A DNA stretch of 64,000 nucleotides from Thermoplasmata archaeon (GTDB taxonomy: Archaea > Thermoplasmatota > Thermoplasmata > Thermoplasmatales > GCA-001856825): NCBI GenBank assembly GCA_021816725.1, contig JAKAXD010000001.1, forward strand, positions 248,001 to 312,000. Reading direction: 5' to 3'. Numbering within the stretch: the stretch's first letter is position 1; each line of letters begins with the position of its first letter. The notes under the pieces are model-generated. The model saw only the letters and a program-made list of their open reading frames with translations. It had not been told where the DNA came from and made no database searches. Below, one piece after another: positions 8,795 to 17,418 of the stretch. The position numbers and the translations under genes are program-made.

Positions 8795-9508
8795 TTAGAG
8801 GCCCATTCCTGAATCAACGTTTATTGATTGGCCGTTAATCCCCTGCGAGAGGTCACTGAGTAGGAATAAGGCAACGTAAGCTATTTCAAGTGTTGATACG
8901 TCTTTTTTGCCGTCAAGTCCCTTGAAATTGAAAGGGAGAAGCTCTTCTACTTCCTTTGTCGCATCAACGCTGCCAGGCATCAGAGCATTGACTCTTATAT
9001 TCCTTTTCCTGAGCATGGATGCAAGCTTCCTTGTCATCTCTTCAACCCCTCTCTTCGAGACTGCATATTCAAGTGAGCTGAAGCGGAATATCGCGGGAGA
9101 TGCACCCACGTTGACAATGCTACCGCCGCTTTCCATCAATGGAGAAATAGCCTCGACTGTGTTGATTGAAGATACAACATTCCTATTGAACGATTCCAAC
9201 GCATCCTTTCCGTGGAATTCCCCACTGTTTGGTGAATAGAGGCCGTGATTATTGTAAAGAAAGTTGATCTTCCCGAATTTTACCTTCAGGAAATTAGCTA
9301 TTGCTGCAATGGAAACTGGATCTGTTGAATCACCTTTCATGAGGATGAGATTTTCATTTTTAATGTCAGGCTTATTCCCGCTTCTTGAAAATGCAACAAC
9401 AGTCGCCCCTTTCTCCAGGAGCAGCTTCACTACAGCTTTACCCTGTCCGTTTCCGGCACCGGAAATGAGTCCAACCTTGCCTTCAAAAGATTTTGCAAAA
9501 TAATCCAT
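8795..9508 (-). CDS. Short-chain dehydrogenase/reductase (SDR)
   Basis: 237 residues with the classical SDR plan: nucleotide-binding GLISGAGNGQGKAV near the N-terminus, LYNNHG in place of NNAG, a catalytic Ser region near IVNVGASPA, the YAVSKRG active site (Tyr-x3-Lys), and a C-terminal GINGQSINVDSGMG that closes the Rossmann domain as in FabG-like enzymes. It is an NAD(P)H-dependent oxidoreductase of unknown substrate. The next-strand neighbours are cytochrome b upstream and the di-iron protein downstream, with gaps of about 80-90 bp, so it need not be in an operon. The box before it (CTTAAGG) is weak. Confidence 0.85.
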   Translation of the reverse strand: MDYFAKSFEGKVGLISGAGNGQGKAVVKLLLEKGATVVAFSRSGNKPDIKNENLILMKGDSTDPVSIAAIANFLKVKFGKINFLYNNHGLYSPNSGEFHGKDALESFNRNVVSSINTVEAISPLMESGGSIVNVGASPAIFRFSSLEYAVSKRGVEEMTRKLASMLRKRNIRVNALMPGSVDATKEVEELLPFNFKGLDGKKDVSTLEIAYVALFLLSDLSQGINGQSINVDSGMGL

Positions 9509-9587
9509 GCTTTGCTATCGTAAAAGTGCCTTAAGACTTTTTCTCTAGACTCTAGATGAGGTCTAAGGGGTTAATTAAGCACTTCTT

Positions 9588-11234
9588 CTACTCCCCAAAT
9601 ATCACCCTTCTATAGATTGCAAGTGCTATTCCTGCAAATATCAGGACCGTTCCAAGTGCCATTCCCACTACCATTGCATCTGTCGTAGGATTCAGCCTCA
9701 GTGAAAGTCCAAGGAGTACCCAGGACATGAGGGTCAGGAGCCCTATTGAAACGTAGGCTCCAAGCGGTATCTTGTTCAGCTTCTTATCAGGTAGCTGTTC
9801 TGCCGTTCTTGCCGTACCAATTGCGAGGAATCCTAGTGCAGTTCCTGATATGGCGAGCTTACCAAGTGCGAGCATGGAGAAATGTGTTATGAAGTAAGTG
9901 AACGAATATCCCGTAAGGATCACAGTTATTACCAGTCCTATGATGAAAATGAAGAAGGATGTGGTTGTTGTCTTTCCACCTATCTTCAGCTTACCCTTCT
10001 TCCAGAGCTTTGAGATACCGAAAATTGCAATGAACGTTATGATGGCTGGAGGAAGGAGCACCAGTGCTACTGTGGGAGAAGGGATGATCACACCTGGCTC
10101 GAAAGCGCCCCACACGCTTAGAAGTATCAAGTAGACTATGCTAATCACTCCGAGGGAAGTGGTTATCGGCCTGTCCAGTGGATGAAGTGAGTTTCCCCTA
10201 TCAAGGAACGGAATTAAGAGGAAATAGATTAGCGGAAGAAGACCGAACACTATTGATGCATTTAGAGGACCCATAGCATTTGTGAACATACCGAAATCAA
10301 CAGCCTTGTAAAGAAACAGCAGGAACCAGGGAGGGTATGCAGGAATCAGTGCAGCTGCTGCACTGGTGGGAGAAGGACCTGGGAATGGAGATATCAGAAT
10401 TGGAGTGTTCGGTATAAGACCAACGAAGCTCGGGATAAGAACTATGAATCCAATCGTCAGGAGGCCAAGTTCCACAAGATAGAGGAGGTTTGATGGATAC
10501 CATGGCTTCATTTCATGAGTTTCGGGCGTGGTAGCAGGTGCCTTGTACTTGCTGATTTTAGAAGATGGAAGCATTGTATTCGCTTCAGCAAGATAGAAGT
10601 GGTACCCAAATAGAAGGGCAATTAATGCAGCCATTATTATATGATAGCCGAGGAACTTCGAAAAGAGGCTTGCGGCGGTACCATTCCCGAATCCTACCGC
10701 TGCTAGCCACTGTCCTATGCCTGGTATGAGGCTTGCAATACCTCTACCAACGTCCTGGGCATCGTATGAAAGTACGTCACCAGTCAGTGAATAACCAAAG
10801 TATCCAGCCCCGATTGTCAGTGCGAGAAGTATGACGCCTATGATCCATTGCAGTTCCCTAGGCTTCTTGTAGGCACCAACGAAGTAATTCCTGAACATAT
10901 GCACATATACCAGGATTATCATAGCATAGGCGCCGTATAGGTGCGTTGAGAGAATGAGTTTCCCGAATGGGACTGAATTAAGTATGTAGATGGTGGAAGG
11001 ATATGGGCTGGATGGATTATAATAGAGCAGGAGTATGAGGCCAGTCAGGACTTCGTACGTGAATGCAATAGTTATCAGCGCTCCTGTCCAGTACCATTTG
11101 CCACCCCATTTCCTCATGTAGTCGGGTGTTTTCCTGAGTGGTAATTTCTCCAATTGTGTTCTGTCAATCAGCCATTCGCTTGCACCACTTCCCTTCTGTT
11201 TTGCTTTCTCAATTCTCTCTTTAATTGACGACAT
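9588..11234 (-). CDS. Cytochrome b of a bc-type quinol oxidising complex
   Basis: 548 residues, longer than a b6-type subunit, so the N- and C-terminal halves are fused. The four haem ligands are visible as two His pairs 14 residues apart: H98/H112 (STHLYGAY...VYVHMF) and H198/H212 (LGYHIIM...FGYHFYL). The usual PEWY quinol motif is replaced by MKPWYPSNLLYL. It oxidises quinol in the membrane and passes electrons to the Rieske protein encoded just upstream. The gap is nine bases, and GAGGT sits seven bases before the ATG, so the pair is one operon. About six further C-terminal helices extend to residue 545. Confidence in function is high. Confidence 0.92.
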   Translation of the reverse strand: MSSIKERIEKAKQKGSGASEWLIDRTQLEKLPLRKTPDYMRKWGGKWYWTGALITIAFTYEVLTGLILLLYYNPSSPYPSTIYILNSVPFGKLILSTHLYGAYAMIILVYVHMFRNYFVGAYKKPRELQWIIGVILLALTIGAGYFGYSLTGDVLSYDAQDVGRGIASLIPGIGQWLAAVGFGNGTAASLFSKFLGYHIIMAALIALLFGYHFYLAEANTMLPSSKISKYKAPATTPETHEMKPWYPSNLLYLVELGLLTIGFIVLIPSFVGLIPNTPILISPFPGPSPTSAAAALIPAYPPWFLLFLYKAVDFGMFTNAMGPLNASIVFGLLPLIYFLLIPFLDRGNSLHPLDRPITTSLGVISIVYLILLSVWGAFEPGVIIPSPTVALVLLPPAIITFIAIFGISKLWKKGKLKIGGKTTTTSFFIFIIGLVITVILTGYSFTYFITHFSMLALGKLAISGTALGFLAIGTARTAEQLPDKKLNKIPLGAYVSIGLLTLMSWVLLGLSLRLNPTTDAMVVGMALGTVLIFAGIALAIYRRVIFGE

Positions 11235-11243
11235 TTATTAACC

Positions 11244-11969
11244 TCATACCGTAAAGGGGTTTCTCAGATTGGTAACTTCAGTTGTTGTACCTGATATCGG
11301 CGACTCACCAGTTAGGTCCGAAGCCCTTCCATATATTGTCGGGCCCACCATATTTGAAACATAAAGTTCATCCGTGGTGGAATCCCAGACAAGTTTAACC
11401 ATTGGAAGAGGGTGCGTGGTTGGACCAGTCAACACTGCAGCTCCAGCCGTAGGATCATAAGTGCTTCCGTGGCATAGGCAGTGAAAGACTCCAGTGTACG
11501 TCTTTCCCTGTAGAGTTATTGATTCTACCCCATTCGGATAGAATCTCAGTTCTGGAAAGATGCAGCCAAGATGCTGGCAGATACCGCTGAATGCGACTAT
11601 TGATCCATTCTTCCCTACCCCAGCATATGATTCGTACGTAGTACCGTCTGCTGGAATCGTCACCTGCGTTGCAGGAACATTTATTGGTTTCCCGCTTGCA
11701 TCACCAAGATTGACTATGTTGTTGGGTGTATTTTGGAGGGGATAGTTGAACTGCATTGCAGAAGGGTTATTTACAGCCAGGTTCGATGCAAGAATTGGGT
11801 TCCCTGACGAATCTACAAGCTGAAGATTTGGGAAGCTAGAAACGCCAAGCGCAGGTGGAGCCAATGCACGTACAACAACCCCTAGGGAGAGCCCCGCACC
11901 GGCAACGATAGACGCGGTAACCATAAGCTTCAGGAAATTTCGCTTATTTTCATCTATCCCCTCATTCAT
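11244..11969 (-). CDS. Rieske [2Fe-2S] iron-sulfur protein
   Basis: 241 residues. The N-terminal KRNFLKLM followed by a hydrophobic stretch (residues 17-35) is a Tat-like signal anchor, with KR in place of RR. The cluster-binding motifs are CQHLGC (131-136) and CLCHGS (164-169): C131, H133, C164 and H167 should bind the cluster, with C136 and C166 as the disulfide. The insert between them is long, as in archaeal Rieske proteins. It faces the outside and carries electrons from cytochrome b to a copper protein. It is first in its operon, with TTAAAATA 26 nt before the ATG, and diverges from the CPBP-like gene. Confidence 0.93.
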   Translation of the reverse strand: MNEGIDENKRNFLKLMVTASIVAGAGLSLGVVVRALAPPALGVSSFPNLQLVDSSGNPILASNLAVNNPSAMQFNYPLQNTPNNIVNLGDASGKPINVPATQVTIPADGTTYESYAGVGKNGSIVAFSGICQHLGCIFPELRFYPNGVESITLQGKTYTGVFHCLCHGSTYDPTAGAAVLTGPTTHPLPMVKLVWDSTTDELYVSNMVGPTIYGRASDLTGESPISGTTTEVTNLRNPFTV

Positions 11970-11991
11970 TTGATTTCCAAATTAAGAATAC

Positions 11992-12021
11992 TATTTTAAC
12001 CTTTTTAGTAAAGTTATAAAT
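11992..12021. promoter_or_regulatory. Divergent promoter pair, Rieske operon and CPBP-like gene
   Basis: On the minus strand TTAAAATA (11992-11999) lies 26 nt before the Rieske ATG. On the plus strand TTATAAAT (12014-12021) lies 25-26 nt before the GTG at 12043. The two boxes are only 14 bp apart, so the promoters probably compete or are co-regulated. Confidence 0.6.
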
Positions 12022-12042
12022 TTTAGGTACGACTAAGGAAAG

Positions 12043-12654
12043 GTGTCCCGTCTTGGACTTGCTGTTCTTTCCATGATGTTTGTCATCTTTTTTGCGTTGA
12101 GCTACGGGTTCAGCCTGACGGGCAACAGCTCTTTTTATTGGACAAGCGTCTTGGTCGGCATTCTCACGATCCCAGCTGCAGCAGCATTTAATGGTAAGGA
12201 ATTGATGCAAGACTTTTCTCTATCCATTTTTTACTTTATAACGCTCCTCTCGGCACTGGTGGTGCTGACTTTTTTCATCTCCATTATCGACTACAGATGG
12301 GGTTCCACAATACCCCTGATATTCATAACTCCAGTAATTGTCGAGGAATTCAACTTCAGGTACCTCCTACAGCGTGTCTTCCTCAAAAAGTTCTCACCGT
12401 ATATTGCTATATTTCTTCAGGCAGTTCTATATTCCCTGTACTATGCAAGGTACGCAATAGCTGCAGGAGGGGTTGCCTACCCGGTGCCTTACAACATTGT
12501 CCTCGTCACATCTATGTTCGGAATGGGTCTTGTTTATGGTATTCTTGCAAAGTTCTCAAAGAATTTCTTCCTTCCTGCAACCGTTCATCTCATTCTCTGG
12601 TCGCTTTTTCCCTGGCTGCCAGCTGCAATAGCTTCAACAATTCTACCGGCCTGA
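12043..12654 (+). CDS. CPBP-like intramembrane protease homologue (partial motif set)
   Basis: 203 residues with about six helices. It has the EExxxR motif of CPBP/Rce1-type intramembrane proteases (VEEFNFRYLLQ, near residue 105) and a later His in ATVHLILWSLFPW. The second motif, normally FxxxH, reads FLQAVLYSLYY and lacks the His, and the last motif lacks Asn, so activity is doubtful. The start is GTG, placed 25-26 nt after a TTATAAAT box and so probably leaderless. It lies between the Rieske operon and the membrane ferredoxin gene, 51 bp before the latter. The respiratory setting may be coincidence. It could also be an unrelated membrane protein with a chance EExxxR. Confidence 0.5.
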   Translation: MSRLGLAVLSMMFVIFFALSYGFSLTGNSSFYWTSVLVGILTIPAAAAFNGKELMQDFSLSIFYFITLLSALVVLTFFISIIDYRWGSTIPLIFITPVIVEEFNFRYLLQRVFLKKFSPYIAIFLQAVLYSLYYARYAIAAGGVAYPVPYNIVLVTSMFGMGLVYGILAKFSKNFFLPATVHLILWSLFPWLPAAIASTILPA

Positions 12655-12676
12655 TAAATATCAGCAGAAACGGAAT

Positions 12677-12685
12677 TTTATAATA
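12677..12685 (+). promoter_or_regulatory. TATA-like box of the membrane ferredoxin gene
   Basis: TTTTATAAT is centred 25 nt before ATG 12706, giving the gene its own promoter independent of the CPBP-like gene. Confidence 0.55.
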
Positions 12686-12705
12686 GAATCTAACATTGCT
12701 AGTCA

Positions 12706-14667
12706 ATGGACCTAGGGTCTGCCATTTCCATTGCTGTCATTGCATCGATGATAACCATCATCGTGTTCACGGAGTACGTAGTTTCCTCGGGAAAGGTTAC
12801 AAGGGTCAGAAAATATGCGCTCTATTTCATCCTGTTCATGATGGCAACGATGTTCATTGGCGTAGGATGGTACCTTTCTGTCCCTCCTGGATTCCTGTCA
12901 GCAATAATTGCCATAAACATCGTCATGATCCCGATGATCGCTTTCCTTGTCCTTCTCTTTTTTTTCTACTCAATGGAAAGCCCACTCAAGGGAAATTTTG
13001 ACAGGCTCATTTTCCCCACATTCTTTCTGATCAACGAGTTCTTCATGACATATTTTGTCTTCATAATTCTGGGTATGAAGTTCCCTTCCTCCTTTATGGA
13101 AGAGATACCACAGATGGTCAATTCGTTCGTATTTGTAGTTCCCATGGAAATTGAGATGGTATTTTCAATTGTTCTTTTCAAGATGAAAGGAACGACAAGA
13201 TACCTTCTCATAGCACTGGCCATGATGGATTTCCTTTCTCCTGCACTATTTGGTCAGTATGACTTCCTTCTTACTGTTACTAACGCGCTGATAATGGTAG
13301 GCGGAATGATAATTCTCCTTGAAGAGGTATCATCTTCCAAGTCCAAGATAATAGTAGACAAAAGGAGGATAATAGATATCTCGGTCGTTATCTACCTCCT
13401 GAATTCCTTTGGATTCTTCATAGAATATTCAACTGGACATAATACAGAGGCTGACTGGTTCGTGTATTCTATTTCAGTCCTAGTAGGGATGTTCCTCTAC
13501 TTCTTCTTCGTCTTCAGCGGAAGGAACAGCAGGACACTGGAAAGCTGGGTAAGCAGGCGGTGGTGGCTCTTCTTCATCCTGCTAAGCACGTTTGTCACCG
13601 AACTTTTGATGAGCATACCTCTTGATATACTCTCGGGAATATTCCCGATTCGCGGTTCTGGCATTAGTTCTATGGCGTACCTGGTAACGAATGCGGGTGG
13701 AAGTGGTGGAGTTATCCACTTCAGCGGAAACGTCATCCTCTCGATTGTTCCGTTCATAGCAATAGTTGCAAATGCGCCCATGTTCCTTCTTCTAATGGGA
13801 CTTGAGATGGGCGCACTGGTGGTTTTCAGGATGAAGAAGATCAAGTGGCTGGAGAAAAGGGTCAATCTCTCATTCGCCCTAGTCGCTTATTTCACCTACA
13901 CGCTATATGGTCCTAACTATATCCTAGGTTGGTCAAAATTACCCCTATGGGCGAATGTAGGTGCGTTGGGTCCTGTACGCACTGGTCTCATAATACCCTT
14001 GATAATGTCGTACGTGATATATGCTGTCCTAGCACTGTTCTTTGGGAGAAGGTCATATTGCGGTACCCTTTGCCCCTCCGCAGTGATGTACGGTGGAACG
14101 CTCGGTCAGGAAATGATTTCGTTGAACTACAAATCCAGGACTAGCAAGAAGAATATAGGGAGCAGATATTCCTCTTTCATCCAGAAGATCATCGGTGGAA
14201 GCTGGATATTCATGCTGGCGTCTGCAATAGCAAGTTTTGCCATATCCATCAAGGTCATTAATTTGCCATTCGATCCTGCAATCCTTTACTCCTACCTGAT
14301 ATGGAATTTGCTCTGGTATGTCTTCTTCATATCTATCCCGTTTGTGGGCATGAGCCCTTGCAGGAGATATGGATGGTGCACGACAGGAACATTCGTCGGA
14401 TTTTTCAGCAAGCTTGGCTTCTTCAAGATCAAGGCTGTGGATCCAAATGTGTGCTTCAGGTGCCCTACAAAGGATTGCGTCACCGCATGTGAGGTAGGTC
14501 TCGGGGACCTTCCAGCGCAGTTCATAAAGAATGGATATTTCAAGAGCCAGAAGTGCGTCGGCTCTGGATCGTGCATAGAAGCCTGTCCTTATGACAACAT
14601 CCACTTCTACGACATAAGGAATGTATTGAAAGAAAGGCTAGCTTCCAAAAGTCCTAACACTGAGTAG
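12706..14667 (+). CDS. Polytopic membrane protein with C-terminal 2x[4Fe-4S] ferredoxin domain (NapH/NosR-like core)
   Basis: 653 residues. About nine helices fill the first 400 residues, followed by a core like that of NapH/NosR/CcoG: GRRSYCGTLCPSAVMYGG (near 450), then CRRYGWCTTGTFVGF (near 550). The C-terminus has two ferredoxin motifs, CFRCPTKDCVTAC and CVGSGSCIEACP (about 582-628), enough Cys for two [4Fe-4S] clusters. The protein should move electrons across or along the membrane, perhaps between quinol and a soluble ferredoxin. It lies beside cytochrome b/Rieske (divergent) and its last 30 bases overlap the convergent end of the oxidase operon. No nitrate or N2O reductase genes are near, so those roles are not supported. 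The long N-terminal helical part is not in NapH and I do not recognise it. Confidence 0.75.
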   Translation: MDLGSAISIAVIASMITIIVFTEYVVSSGKVTRVRKYALYFILFMMATMFIGVGWYLSVPPGFLSAIIAINIVMIPMIAFLVLLFFFYSMESPLKGNFDRLIFPTFFLINEFFMTYFVFIILGMKFPSSFMEEIPQMVNSFVFVVPMEIEMVFSIVLFKMKGTTRYLLIALAMMDFLSPALFGQYDFLLTVTNALIMVGGMIILLEEVSSSKSKIIVDKRRIIDISVVIYLLNSFGFFIEYSTGHNTEADWFVYSISVLVGMFLYFFFVFSGRNSRTLESWVSRRWWLFFILLSTFVTELLMSIPLDILSGIFPIRGSGISSMAYLVTNAGGSGGVIHFSGNVILSIVPFIAIVANAPMFLLLMGLEMGALVVFRMKKIKWLEKRVNLSFALVAYFTYTLYGPNYILGWSKLPLWANVGALGPVRTGLIIPLIMSYVIYAVLALFFGRRSYCGTLCPSAVMYGGTLGQEMISLNYKSRTSKKNIGSRYSSFIQKIIGGSWIFMLASAIASFAISIKVINLPFDPAILYSYLIWNLLWYVFFISIPFVGMSPCRRYGWCTTGTFVGFFSKLGFFKIKAVDPNVCFRCPTKDCVTACEVGLGDLPAQFIKNGYFKSQKCVGSGSCIEACPYDNIHFYDIRNVLKERLASKSPNTE

Positions 14668-15993
14668 GTAGATGTTGGAGAACCACATTACCGGGAGGCT
14701 GAGTATGAGGATGAAGACTGAGAAATCTATTACGGCGATCTCTGAAAAGCCAGTGAAAATTGATATGGAGAACAGCGTTATATAAAGGAAGACCGCTGTT
14801 ATCATCGTCTCCATCGAGAATATCAGTTCAATCAACCCGACCTTCGTTATTGTCCTCCTGTTCTTGAAAGATAGCGATAGGATGAGTCCGGCAAACAGGC
14901 CTGCGAAATTGTATGCCTCGAATATGTATGGAACGGCAAGGGCCTCATTTATGAGGTGTGGCCAGAACATTATTGCCTGAATTGCGAATGCCAGAATGAT
15001 GGAGAACATTGGGAGACTCCTCTTTACCGGCACGGCAAATCCTAGCAGGAAGCCTGATATTATGGAAAGGAATGATACAAATCCAAAAAGTGCAAGGTCG
15101 TAAACTAGGCCAGTTGAAACGATATAGAATTCCAGTGTCAGTATTATTACAAAGAGGCTTACGACCATCCAGGGTCTGAACTTCGGGAACTTCATCCTGA
15201 TGGGGTTGTGAAGGTAGATGTTCGTTATGATTAGAAGACCTGCGGACAGGAATATGAAAAATGGCAGAATAGAAAGAGCAAGTGATGATACCGTTCCCGA
15301 TAGAACCCCTATTGTGTTTTCACATTGGCAGGCAAGTGCTGCTACCACTGCCCCGGTAGCAGAAGTAGTACTACCAGAATTGGACCCCTTGAGTATTAGC
15401 ATAGTATTGTCTGCAGTGAGGTACGAAATGACAGGGAAGAAGACAGCCGTGAGAGGAGAGAAAGAAAGTGTTGCTCCTCTAAGGCCGATAACTATTCCGT
15501 ATGCATAAGTGAATGGAATTCCAAGTGGGGAGGAGTTATCATAAATGGAGAATGCATAACCAGTGGAATTTAAAGAGTCTATGGATGTTGTTGCGAACCT
15601 CAAACTGGTGGAAAGTACTATTATGACCATGAACACTAGGAAAGCTATTGTTCCAGTAGAAAAATCCAGCCTATTCCTGTTTGAGATAAAAAACCTGATG
15701 GATAGTAAGAAAGCGATTGCATAAAATAATGCAAACCTCCACAGCCCAGTTGAAATCATGATGATTAAGGTTGCTACGGAAATGTATGTTGTGACAAGAT
15801 AGAGTCTTCCCATCCTTCCTCTTAGCAGGGATGCAAGCAACACTCCTCCAAAAATGGCCACTTCCGTTACTATAAGCTCCATCAGCACATCCGTTTCCAC
15901 AATGATGCCCTTCAGGATGAATGGTGCATTCCAAAGCAACAGAACAGCAACGAAAGGGAGCGCATTCAGGGCTTTACCGCTCTTTAGATTCAT
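14638..15993 (-). CDS. 12-TM membrane protein of unknown function, last gene of the oxidase operon
   Basis: 451 residues and roughly 12 hydrophobic helices with short loops. A conspicuous ALACQCENTIGVLSG (near residue 219) has two Cys separated by one residue at the start of a helix, which could bind copper or haem but matches no motif I know. The ATG overlaps the ctaB stop by four bases (ATGA), so it is translationally coupled to haem O synthase and part of the oxidase operon. It could replace a missing subunit III or act in haem or copper delivery; both are inference. Its 3' end overlaps the convergent ferredoxin gene by 30 bp. No subunit III homologue is seen elsewhere in the operon. Confidence 0.65.
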   Translation of the reverse strand: MNLKSGKALNALPFVAVLLLWNAPFILKGIIVETDVLMELIVTEVAIFGGVLLASLLRGRMGRLYLVTTYISVATLIIMISTGLWRFALFYAIAFLLSIRFFISNRNRLDFSTGTIAFLVFMVIIVLSTSLRFATTSIDSLNSTGYAFSIYDNSSPLGIPFTYAYGIVIGLRGATLSFSPLTAVFFPVISYLTADNTMLILKGSNSGSTTSATGAVVAALACQCENTIGVLSGTVSSLALSILPFFIFLSAGLLIITNIYLHNPIRMKFPKFRPWMVVSLFVIILTLEFYIVSTGLVYDLALFGFVSFLSIISGFLLGFAVPVKRSLPMFSIILAFAIQAIMFWPHLINEALAVPYIFEAYNFAGLFAGLILSLSFKNRRTITKVGLIELIFSMETMITAVFLYITLFSISIFTGFSEIAVIDFSVFILILSLPVMWFSNIYLLSVRTFGS

Positions 15994-16877
15994 ATTATCC
16001 TGAACAATGAACCAGCAAGCAGTATTGCCAGGAGTGCAGTGAGGTAGTAGTTTGTCGACAGGAATGTCTTGATTGCCCTTACCTCAATCCTGCCCGTTTT
16101 CCCGAATTTCAGGATGACAACCCTTGCAATGAGGTATGCGGAGAAGGGTATCAACAGATATTTGTAAAGTACAGGAAGGCCTAAGTTTATGAACAATGGA
16201 AGGAAGGAGAAGGCGATCAACAGGAAGGTGCTCACGACGATTGCATTAATCGATTTTGCTTCGTTTGTAACTGCTGGAAGCATAGGTATACCTGCGGCTT
16301 TGTAATCATCCTTGTATTTTAGCGCTAGGGACCAGAAATGTGGGGGGGTCCATAGGAACACTATGAGTGCAACGAACAACGATGCACCTGACCAGGCAGA
16401 CCCAACAGCTGACCAACCGGCCAGCGCCGGGAAGCTTCCTGCTATTCCACCTATCACTATATTCCATGAAGTTCTTCTCTTTAGGACAACGGTGTAAAGT
16501 ACCGAATAGCTAAGGAATCCTAGTGAGATCCAGACGGTAGTTGCGATATTTAGGAACAACAGGGAGACAGTTAGGGCAATTGCAAGTAGAGTGGGTATTG
16601 AAATAAGATACCCGATGCTTGTAGCTGACCCTAGTCTCCACTTTGTCCTCTTCATCTTCGAATCGAGATCTCTATCCAGGAAATTGTTCGCCAAGGACGA
16701 TGAAAACGAAGCTAGCGTTCCTGCAGCAAGTAGCGGGACGAGCTTCCACATGAGGGAAAAATTCTTCAATGCCAGGAAGAAGGTTGTCACTGCGACGAGA
16801 TCAAGGAGAACAGCTATACCCGGTTTAGTGAGCTTGAATGCGCTACCAAACCTGCTCATTGTTATCAGCCATCTCAT
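15990..16877 (-). CDS. ctaB: Protoheme IX farnesyltransferase (haem O synthase)
   Basis: Up to 295 residues. It is a UbiA-superfamily membrane prenyltransferase that adds a farnesyl-type tail to haem B for the oxidase. The early LTKPGIAVLLDLVAV segment, the first Asp-rich motif NNFLDRDLDSKMKRTK, and the later LKYKDDYKAAGIPMLP loop are family signatures, with about nine helices. The frame begins at ATG 16877 and overlaps the end of the cupredoxin gene by 35 bases. ATG 16859 (MSRFGSAFKLTKP) is an equally good start and fits family N-termini better. It lies in the oxidase operon between the cupredoxin and the 12-TM protein, as expected for a maturation gene. Confidence 0.92.
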   Translation of the reverse strand: MRWLITMSRFGSAFKLTKPGIAVLLDLVAVTTFFLALKNFSLMWKLVPLLAAGTLASFSSSLANNFLDRDLDSKMKRTKWRLGSATSIGYLISIPTLLAIALTVSLLFLNIATTVWISLGFLSYSVLYTVVLKRRTSWNIVIGGIAGSFPALAGWSAVGSAWSGASLFVALIVFLWTPPHFWSLALKYKDDYKAAGIPMLPAVTNEAKSINAIVVSTFLLIAFSFLPLFINLGLPVLYKYLLIPFSAYLIARVVILKFGKTGRIEVRAIKTFLSTNYYLTALLAILLAGSLFRII

Positions 16878-17418
16878 AAGTCCCAGAACCCTGGTGTTGA
16901 ATACCTGCGTTCAGGAAGCTGGTACTTGGGACCTGCACTGTTGATGCGTTCGGGGAAGAAGAAGTGGAATTGGAAGTTCCGTTCACATAAAGCTTTCCAA
17001 CCATTGTGTATGGGTGAACGGTGCACCAATAGGTATATAGTCCAGGGTTGGCAAAAGACCAGTTTACCCATGTTATGCTTCCTACTGTTGTAGGTATTAC
17101 TACATTGACAATCCAGTCATTTGAGTTCGTTGTCTCGTTAGGACCTGCTGCAATTGTTAGGGTATGGGGAAGCCCGTCCTGCTCAATTACCTTGAACTCT
17201 AAAAGGGTATGAAGTTTCTCATTTAAGGTTGGATTAGGGTTGGATGAATTATAGTTCCATCCCTGTTCATTAGCATAGAGAACTATTACCTCTGTTGAGT
17301 TGTAACTTCCCTGCTGGTAGCTGACTCCCCCTCCAGGCACATTTAGAAACCAAACAAAGGAGCTTCCTGCTGCGATCAGTACAACAACCAAAAGCACTAT
17401 CGGTGTAGCTTTATTCAT
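16843..17418 (-). CDS. Membrane-anchored type 1 blue copper protein (sulfocyanin/plastocyanin-like)
   Basis: 191 residues. An N-terminal helix (PIVLLVVVLIAAGSSFVWFL) anchors it with the copper domain outside. Type 1 copper ligands are visible: H85 in DGLPHTLTI, then C132, H135 and M139 in WCTVHPYTMVG. The last 45 residues are Ser/Thr/Asn-rich with several N-x-S/T sites. Given its place directly after subunit I (four-base ATGA overlap), it probably carries electrons from the Rieske/cytochrome b complex to CuA, a cytochrome c replacement as known for sulfocyanin in acidophilic archaea. No gene for cytochrome c (no CxxCH) is seen in this cluster. The exact cupredoxin subfamily is not settled. 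Confidence 0.87.
   Translation of the reverse strand: MNKATPIVLLVVVLIAAGSSFVWFLNVPGGGVSYQQGSYNSTEVIVLYANEQGWNYNSSNPNPTLNEKLHTLLEFKVIEQDGLPHTLTIAAGPNETTNSNDWIVNVVIPTTVGSITWVNWSFANPGLYTYWCTVHPYTMVGKLYVNGTSNSTSSSPNASTVQVPSTSFLNAGIQHQGSGTYEMADNNEQVW

Noticed and set aside
14053..14604. Antisense frame of 183 codons opposite the ferredoxin motifs.
   Set aside because: The sense strand carries CxxC ferredoxin motifs; the antisense frame has no start signals.
12706..14667. Annotation as nitrate or nitrous oxide reductase component (NapH/NosR).
   Set aside because: Only the C-terminal core is similar; the long N-terminal helical region differs and no reductase genes are nearby.
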